DNA of 64,000 nt from Ephemerocybe angulata (Eukaryota; Basidiomycota; Agaricomycetes; Agaricales; Psathyrellaceae): positions 248,001-312,000 of the forward strand of contig JAACJK010000064.1 in NCBI GenBank assembly GCA_013368325.1, written 5' to 3'. Shown here one piece after another: positions 57,201 through 64,000 of the stretch. How positions within the stretch are numbered: the stretch's first letter is position 1; the number at the start of each line of letters is the position of its first letter. Position numbers and translations under genes: made by a program. The notes under the pieces are model-generated. The model was not told where the DNA came from. It made no database searches and saw nothing but the letters and a program-made list of their open reading frames with translations.

Positions 57201-58415
57201 GATACGAAGCCTTGCTGGTACAGCTTTTCTGCCAACTGAGTTTGGGTCAATGTTAGCTGCAGCGAGTTTCGTTGTCATCGTGCACTGACCTCGAGCACCC
57301 GCTTCGGGGTCATTCGCAACAACCGTGACCCTGCCTTTTGCAGTTCGACCGTAGTCAGCGGGAGAGGCTTCCTATATCGACAATGGTCAGAAGCACTGGA
57401 GGCTTTCGGATGCGGAAGTAGCCTCACCATTTCTTTGTCTCCTTCGTCTTGACATCCAACACGCGTGCTCTAGGGTTTTCCAATACCCGGGTGTACAAGG
57501 AAATGGCAATGAGTCGATTGAAGATATGGCCTCTCTTCCACTTGAACTCGGCAGATTCGGTCTCCCCGTTCTCCAGCACTCGCGTGAGCTCAAGGTGGAT
57601 GAACCAGAAGGCTTCGGGGCGGAAGTCCTTGACTTTCATGTATCTTTCGACGACGAATCCGAGGGTGGGGAATTGGCAAGGGCCGTATGAGACTATACTC
57701 TTCTCGGGTAGGGTAACTCGGTTCTGGAGAGTAAGGGTTTGAAGACGAGTAAACGCAGCGCCGACTTTGAGATCGAGGATGATTCGTGCATCGACGGAAT
57801 CTGCTTGACGCCGGTCGAGTTCGACAGGGTGCTGGGCAGCGCGGTGTATCTGCCTGGGGGTGGCAGACGATAGGTTTGGATGACAGTGCAGGCTAGAGGT
57901 GAAGGGACGTACTGGGCAATGATAGCACTGAATCGTGCTCGCTTCACAATGATATTTGGCTTGACCCGTCGACAGACATTCACAATCTCCATGCCTATGT
58001 GCTCGCCCTCCCTATCGCAATCCGTCCAAATCATAACTGTGTCCACCCTCCTGGCTAGGTTGAGTAGGTTCTGTTCTACTGTCTTCTTGTCTGCGGGGAT
58101 GTAAACCGTGGGTTCTGCATCGAAAAGGGCGCCGGGGTTGCAGGAGTTCCATCCTCGGTACTGGGCAGGGAAGTCGAGGCCCGTTAGATGGCCGGATACA
58201 CATGTAACTATGAAATGGGCCCGGGTTTGGGGGTAGTCAAACTCATAATTCTTGATATATTTATTGGCAGTGTTGGTCTAATTAAGCCTCTTCGTGAGTT
58301 TCGTCCAATGCAACGATAGAAAGCCGCTTACGCCCTGTATTGCATTGTTTCCCGACAGAATTTTCGCAATAGACTTGGAGATAGATGGCTTTTCCGCGAC
58401 ACAGAGAACATTCAT
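54265..58415 (-). CDS. TOP3: DNA topoisomerase III (type IA) with GRF and CCHC zinc fingers
   Basis: The multi-exon gene starts at the ATG of MNVLCVAEKPSISKSIAKIL (TOPRIM start). IWTDCDREGEHIG (TOPRIM DxD), SYGPCQFPTLGFVVERY, and the active-site Tyr in GFVSYPRTETDQF follow. KAHPPIHPTA and LVPSTLGIGLIEGY close the catalytic core. The C terminus has a long Gly-rich linker, three GRF-type zinc fingers (CCSCGVPAVQRR..; LCKCKEPGVQRTV..; LCLCKEPGVTRT..), two CCHC knuckles (CFKCQEPGHLATAC, CFKCGKSGHWSNSC) and a basic RGG-like tail. It unlinks single strands, classically with a RecQ helicase and Rmi1, to dissolve recombination intermediates. It is divergent from UTP25. Confidence 0.95.
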
Positions 58416-58591
58416 ATCCTGCCAAACGACGAGAAGGTGGTGGTCGACACGAAACGTCGAAAGAGCTGGACGCGCCGCGCCTAACGCGATCACGTGTAGC
58501 CATCTGGCTCTCCCACGCTCACTAACCCCGGGAATTTTTCGATTTCAATTGCACCTGGATTTAATAATTGATTTAATTGCCTTCCACCACC
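58416..58591. promoter_or_regulatory. Bidirectional promoter region of TOP3 and UTP25
   Basis: Only 176 bp separate the two divergent ATGs, so both promoters and leaders must lie here. An AT-rich stretch (TTAATAATTGATTTAATTG) lies just before UTP25. No canonical TATAAA is seen. Confidence 0.6.
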
Positions 58592-60822
58592 ATGACCATC
58601 GACGACGGGACTTCTGTAACGACAAAACTGCTCACTCTCCTCAACGTCTCTGCCACGAGACTGGGAAAGAGGAAGATCGAGGCAGATGACTTTGTGCCTG
58701 CCGAAAAGCTGAACAAGCGCAAGTCGATATCGTTTTCAGAAACGGTTGATGTGAAGACCTTGGACACTGATGTCGACGACGCTGGAAATGCGGAGGGGGC
58801 GACTGGTGAAGTTGAGGACGATGCTATGGACGTTGTAGAGGATGTCGAGCCTGAAGGTGAGTAGCGAATGCCCAATGCGTCGGTTGATACTCATAGCATC
58901 GGCCACAGTCGCCTCGGACCCATACGAGCTTCACTTTGGCCCAGATAGCAAGGTCTTGACGGAACCAGGCCGCACAGCTGTAGAACAAAACGCATGGTCT
59001 ACGACGCAAGAAACATTGGGACGCCTGGGCCCAGCTACAATCTCTTCCCCGAACATCCCAGTACCCCCATCAACCAAAACCTTGGCGCCTATCGACGTCT
59101 TGGATCGTGTGAAGGCACCATTCCAAGCACACCAAGCGAAATGCACAGGGAGTGAGTTCTCCTCTCGCCAATACATATGCTACCGTCCATTAACTTACCG
59201 AAGGCCAGGTTGAAACCCAGAACAACCTTCTCTCCCTTCTCTCTTCCCGCAAGGATGTCTATCTCCCTTCGGCATCTGTGGACTCGAGAAAATCGACCAG
59301 ACAAGTTATCGCTCTGCATGCCCTCAATCACATTTCGAAGTACGTCAACTTTTGATGAAGCACAACATATCCTGACCCATTTGCAGGAAGCGGAAGAGAG
59401 TGCTGAAGAACAACGAGCGCCTTGCGAAAGCAAGCTCCGATTCACCGCCTGAAGATGTTCAGGACCAAGGCTTCACCCGCCCTTCCGTCCTCGTCCTTCT
59501 CCCCTTCCGAAACTCTGCCCTCGACTGGTTCCATGCCATCACCTCCCATACGCCCTCTCCCTCCTACCAAATAGAAAACCAGGCCCGCTTCCTCTCCGAA
59601 TACGACCTCCCCGCTGGAGCGGTCGACAAATTGACTTCTGCAGAGCCTGGAACATACCCCTTGGACCATGTTGAGACCTTCAAAGGAAACGTGGACGACA
59701 ACTTCAGGATCGGTGTCAAGATGACAAGGAAGAGCGTTCGGATGTTTACCGAGTTTTACGGCTGCGACTTGATCCTCGCAAGTCCTCTTGGGCTCCGAAG
59801 GTCAATAGAAAAAGAAAAGTAAGGACGACCACCCTTCTTCGTCCACGGTCTACTGACATGATGTATAGAAATGCCGACTACTTGAGTTCCATCGAAGTCC
59901 TTATCGTTGACCAAATGGATGCTCTCATGATGCAGAACTGGGACCATGTCAAGTTCGTCATGTCACACTTGAACAAGCTCCCCAAGGAGTCGCACGACAC
60001 CGATTTCTCGCGAATCAAGCCATGGTACCTCGATGGCCTGTGCGTATACCCCTCGCCTCGTTTTTGGGTTGTGTACTCATATTTTCGCCCTCTAGTTCCC
60101 AGTACCTCCGCCAGTCCATCCTTCTATCGTCATTCGAGACCCCCGAGATGCGTTCCCTGTTCAACGGTTCGCTGAAGAACGTCGCCGGGAAAGTAAAGAT
60201 CGACAAGCGATGGTCCCCAATCGCCATCCCCGACGGCGTCAAACCAAACTTCGTGCACTTCGACTGCAGCAACCCGCAAGGCGAAGCTGAGAAGCGCTTC
60301 CACCACTTCACGACCCAGACCCTCCCCTCCATCCTCAAGTCGGCGGTTCAAAGCACGAGTACAGTCATCTTTGTCCCGTCGTCGTACGACTTCATCCGTG
60401 TGCACAACCATTTCCGCAAGCAGACTGGGATCACGTTCACCGTTCTGTCTGAGTATTCGTCGAACCAGGATATCTCGCGTGCGCGTCTTGCGTTCTTCAA
60501 GGGCGAGAAATCGTTCCTGCTTGTCAGCGAGCGTTTCCACTTCTACAAACGGTACGTTTGCATAGGCATTTAGTACTATGTATCACTGGGCTGACGACGC
60601 TGGTTTTCTAGCTATAAAATCCGAGGCATCCGCAACCTCGTGTTCTACGGTCCTCCAGACCACCCTCAGTACTTCACCGAGTACCTCTCGTACCCCTTCT
60701 TGGACGACGATGTGGATTCCTCGGACGTTACCTGCCGGGTGTTGTATTCGAAGTACGACTGGTTTAGACTGGAGAGAGTCACGGGGACAGAGTCGGCAGT
60801 CGAGTTAGTGAAGGGTGTTTGA
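58592..60822 (+). CDS. UTP25: U3 snoRNP-associated protein Utp25 (SSU processome)
   Basis: Seven exons encode roughly 640 residues; the ATG is at CCACCATGACC. The N terminus is acidic. The core has the Utp25/DEF family blocks [115 protein letters not shown] and [22 protein letters not shown]. It looks like an RNA-helicase-like fold with degenerate motifs. It is required for 18S rRNA processing in the nucleolus. The acidic N-terminal region is shorter than in yeast. Confidence 0.93.
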
Positions 60823-61022
60823 TGGTTTGGTGGCTTCGTCTTCCCTGTTAGGTAGTAGATCATTCGGGCCTTGGTGTATAGACTCATGTCATGACTCGAA
60901 TTGGGGTGTCCTTTCCTGAAGCATGCAGATTGTGGAAAGTTCAAAAGGGAGCAGTGTTTTTTGAGTTTCCGGTGAAGCACATCCTGCGGGCTTAAGTAAC
61001 CCGAATACTGAAAGTATTCAAC

Positions 61023-61095
61023 GGTTTCATGGCGTAGTTGGTTATCGCATCTGTCTAACACACAGAAGGTCGCCAGTTCGAACCTGGCTGAAATC
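61023..61095 (+). tRNA. tRNA-Val(AAC)
   Basis: A 73-base cloverleaf: acceptor GGTTTCA/TGAAATC, anticodon stem TCTGT/ACAGA with loop CTAACAC (anticodon AAC), T arm GCCAG-TTCGAAC-CTGGC. No intron. Confidence 0.95.
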
Positions 61096-61780
61096 ATTTT
61101 TTTGGACTTTGAAACAAACGACTGTACTCTGCAGACTATAGAGTCCCTCACCCTACCTTCCCAACCTTTTTAGTGGTGGACCGCATATCCAGGTCCTCTA
61201 GAATTATCTCGGCGTTACAATTATAGGTCTGCAGGGCAGCGCGCCTAATCTGTCGCTCCTGGAACGCCGACACCCTTGAATTCATCAAAGCCCATTCCGA
61301 GCACCGATTGGGGTTCCAAATTCCCTCTGGAGAGCACAGGCGCTCTTCTAGTGCAGGAGTTGGAGGGGAACGTGAAACCCAATCCTAACTTATTGTCCGC
61401 ACAGTGGGCTATACCGCAATACTTGCGCAGTTTGCGCATCCACCTGACTCGTCTTGTCCGAGTCTTCGCTGGGACGCTCCCCAAATACTGACGTCGGATG
61501 CCTCTATTTTACCCACGCTGCGCGGTTCAAGCTCTTTGGGGCCTGGGCGCCTAAAGTTCCCACCCCCTGCTTAGCATCCACAGTCATCTTTCTACTTTGT
61601 TCAGACGAGATGTCACCTTCAGCCAAAGGTGTGTGGTATATATTACCGTGTATATAAAGCTCAATTTCAGCTCCTTCGATAGGTTTTGTGCAGAAGTTAG
61701 TTTCATTCCGCAGTCGAGAGAGAGATCGGAACGAGCAACCCAGCGCAGACGGCACAATCGAGCAGGCCTTGTCTCCTGAA
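61096..61780. other. Intergenic region upstream of F-box D
   Basis: About 680 bp. A TATATAAAGC at 61651-61660 lies about 125 bp before the F-box D ATG and is a plausible TATA box. No other feature is recognised. Confidence 0.45.
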
Positions 61781-63778
61781 ATGCCCGGAGGTGTATTTGC
61801 TCCCGTACCACGACTTCTGCGGTGCAATGACCCCCCTACGGAGGCGGAGAGTGCAAGCATCCTCAGCCACATCACGGCTATCCAGGCTGAGCTATCGCGC
61901 CAGCGTGATGCGCAGCCACCACACGACATTACTCAGAGAGGTTGGCACGTAGAGTCCTTGCGGCTTCATCGTAGTCTCCTCTACGGTGTCCGAAACATCC
62001 CCGAAGAAATTATGGAAACCATTTTCGACCAGGCACTCCAAGTCCCTGGCCCCAACCGGCGGCACATAATACTCAACCGCATTATGCGGGTCAGTCAACG
62101 CTGGCGTGCCATAGCGTTGGAGTTCTCTCCATTGTGGTCCAAGCTTCCTGATGTATTGTGGGACCGTGACAGCCCATTCACCGACGGTTCTGTTGGTATC
62201 GATCGGATTTGTGAAGTGAAGGAAGCTGTGATACTTTACCTGGAACGATCGAGGAACCACCCCATTAACTTTCTCCTTCGCATCAACCACGGTACACACG
62301 AAGATACCAGAGTGCTTGAGGAGGCTGAGAGGCTTTTCGAAACTCTCATACTCCACGTGGATCGGTGGGCGACTGTGGATCTGTCCATCTCCTTCAAGCT
62401 GCTCAGAATCCATTCCAGGAGCATCATTGGAAACCTTCCCCAACTTCATTCCCTCAATCTAAAGGTCACAAATTGGGAGCAATGTACCGTAAGGGCAATC
62501 GATTGCTTTACATCCTGTCCATCCCTCCAGCATTTCTCCCTCGCCACCAGGAACTGGTATAGCCACGACGAGCTTGTCTCCGAGATGCAATGGGCGCAGC
62601 TGAAGACCTTCGAGGACCGCCGCGAGACATCCTTAGCGTCACGGACATTCGCCAAGCGCAGCGAGTCAGCCACAACCGGAATATCCTGCGATATCAAATT
62701 GGGGGATCGCGAGTACATGGAAAAGCAACTATCGCAGTTCTCAGCCTCCGATATTACCGAACTCAACGTCAACTGCTCTGGGTCAGATATGGCCATGGTG
62801 AATAACGCCATCCAGTACTTTGCAGAAAGTCTTACTCTGCCCAAACTTGTCGGCTTGAAGCTCGACGTCACTGAAGCGTGGTCACCCAACTTTTCGCTGA
62901 ATCATGTCCTATCCTTCATCCGACGATCCGGGTGCTCACTCAAGAGGCTACACCTCATATACGAGTTGCTCGATATCGGAGCAGCCCCACCAGGTGCCCT
63001 ATCGCAGATACTGGCGTTATCCGACGAGCTGGAAGACCTGCGCTGCAGCCTTATACCCCCAAACACACTCAAATCCATGACATTGGACGCTACCAGTCCT
63101 GCGAATATACTGGTCCCGAAATTGCGCGTTCTTAGGATACGCACCCCACCTTACGTCCTCAGTACCTGGTCCTCAAAGCTTGACCCGGCTTTGTTGAATG
63201 ACCTGGCGAGGTCAAGAATCGACACCCAGAGAGCAGATTCAAAGCTGGAGCTCACGATCTCCTTCGAAGATCAGATCACCTGCAGCAAGGTCTTCTGCTC
63301 CCTCGAAAGCGAACGCTGGGGTCATTCCACCACCACGGAGAGCTCATCTCAGATGGCGAAGATGAAGGCATGGAGGACAGGGCTTCGCTATCTCGGAGGC
63401 AACTTCGGGAACCGGTTGAGCTCGACATACTACAAAGAGGGCTGGAAACTAAACGAGATCGTCAAGGAAATGGAAGCCTACTCTATCACCGGGTTCGAGC
63501 AGTTGTTGCTATTGCAGGTGAGCGAATCATTTCAAGTAGACTTTTAGCAGCGGGAACCTCCATTCTGATGCAATCTATGCCAGAAATACGACATTCCAGA
63601 ATTACTCGACCGCACGTCATACGTGCCGGCTGAGCGTATACCGTGTGCGTCTATGTACAAGCTAAGCGAGCGGCTTTCTGCTATGAAGGAAAAATTCTGG
63701 CATCCCTTCCTTCATGAAATTGATGATGGCCGAAGATGGGTGACAAAAAACAATGGGTTCTGCTTGGCCTATGTGTAA
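61781..63778 (+). CDS. F-box protein D
   Basis: Exons 61781-63517 and 63584-63778 give 643 residues. The opening APVPRLLRCNDPPTEAES parallels F-box C. The F-box is at about 70-130 (VRNIPEEIMETIFDQALQV.., MRVSQRWRAIALEFSPLW). Leucine-rich segments follow (LHSLNLKVTNW, LPKLVGLKLDV, GCSLKRLHLIYEL). The second exon encodes KYDIPELLDR.., IPCASMYKLSERLSAMKEKFW, homologous to the last part of C. It is a probable SCF substrate receptor. Part of its last exon appears duplicated just downstream. Confidence 0.78.
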
Positions 63779-63783
63779 TGAAT

Positions 63784-63900
63784 TTAATGTACAACTTTTG
63801 CTCGCGGCTTGAGGCGATGAGGGAGGAATTGTGGTACCCTTCTTCGAGAAGTCCCGAGCTTTGGGCGCCTATTTTACCAGAGTTTGTCGTGTTGTCTTGA
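63784..63900 (+). pseudogene. Duplicated fragment of the F-box D last exon
   Basis: Translating from about 63787 gives MYNFCSRLEAMREELWYPSS.., paralleling MYKLSERLSAMKEKFWHPF in the last exon of gene D about 140 bp upstream. It is followed by an open stretch to a stop near 63900. Either this is an exon relic from a tandem copy or it belongs to an alternative 3' end. Confidence 0.45.
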
Positions 63901-64000
63901 CTTCCACTATTTTCTTTTTTCAGTACAACTCTCAGCTGCTGAACCTTTGCCAAAGCATTGCTGTTTTGTGAGGCCATTATTTCCTTCACAAAAGCGCAAC
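63901..64000. other. Right edge, nothing recognised
   Basis: About 100 bp. A minus-strand ATG (MASQNSNALAKVQQL) is open to the left but overlaps the F-box relic and has no recognised match. It may be chance. Confidence 0.25.

Noticed and set aside
1..64000. CRISPR arrays, operons, prophage or virus-like genes
   Set aside because: Intron-rich eukaryotic genes throughout. No regularly spaced repeats and no viral or phage motifs seen.

Overview
The window is nuclear DNA of a filamentous basidiomycete, most likely an Agaricomycete. Genes are dense and cut by many 45-70 bp introns with GT..AG ends and CTAAC/CTGAC-like branch points. The gene set is typically fungal: a Ras-regulated LRR adenylyl cyclase, Cps1-type glycosyltransferase, Dal5-type permeases, Rse1, Top3 and Utp25. 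F-box and other small families are expanded, as is usual in Agaricomycetes.

Layout. 1-2.5 kb is a mosaic of broken or partial copies of genes that recur at 22.8-34.5 kb, in inverted orientation. 2.9-5.8 kb holds a securin-like gene and an NAD(P)-binding reductase-like gene, both minus. 7.3-13.2 kb is adenylyl cyclase, followed by tRNA-Arg. 14.9-29.7 kb is a probable surface-polysaccharide neighbourhood: one processive family-2 glycosyltransferase and four membrane-anchored SGNH/PC-esterase paralogues. A small unrecognised protein family, here called the GYKLP family after its most constant motif, is interspersed (five copies in the window, intact to decayed, plus a remnant). 30.4-34.5 kb is a tail-to-tail F-box pair, followed by an Ohr/OsmC peroxidase with a mitochondrial-type leader. 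35.7-39.6 kb has two nearly identical tRNA-Asp genes flanking a third F-box gene. 39.8-44.0 kb is RSE1 (SF3B3). 44.3-53.8 kb is a same-strand tandem array of three Dal5-like transporters and one collapsed copy. 54.3-60.8 kb is the divergent pair TOP3 / UTP25, followed by tRNA-Val and a fourth F-box gene at the right edge.

Conserved single-copy genes (cyclase, RSE1, TOP3, UTP25, tRNAs) alternate with fast-evolving accessory blocks (F-box, SGNH, GYKLP, permeases) that show duplication, inversion, frameshift and internal deletion. The glycosyltransferase plus SGNH enzymes could make and O-acylate an extracellular glycan; this is inferred from gene content and proximity only. Exon boundaries were placed by eye from splice motifs, reading phase and comparison between paralogues, so single-base errors are possible.
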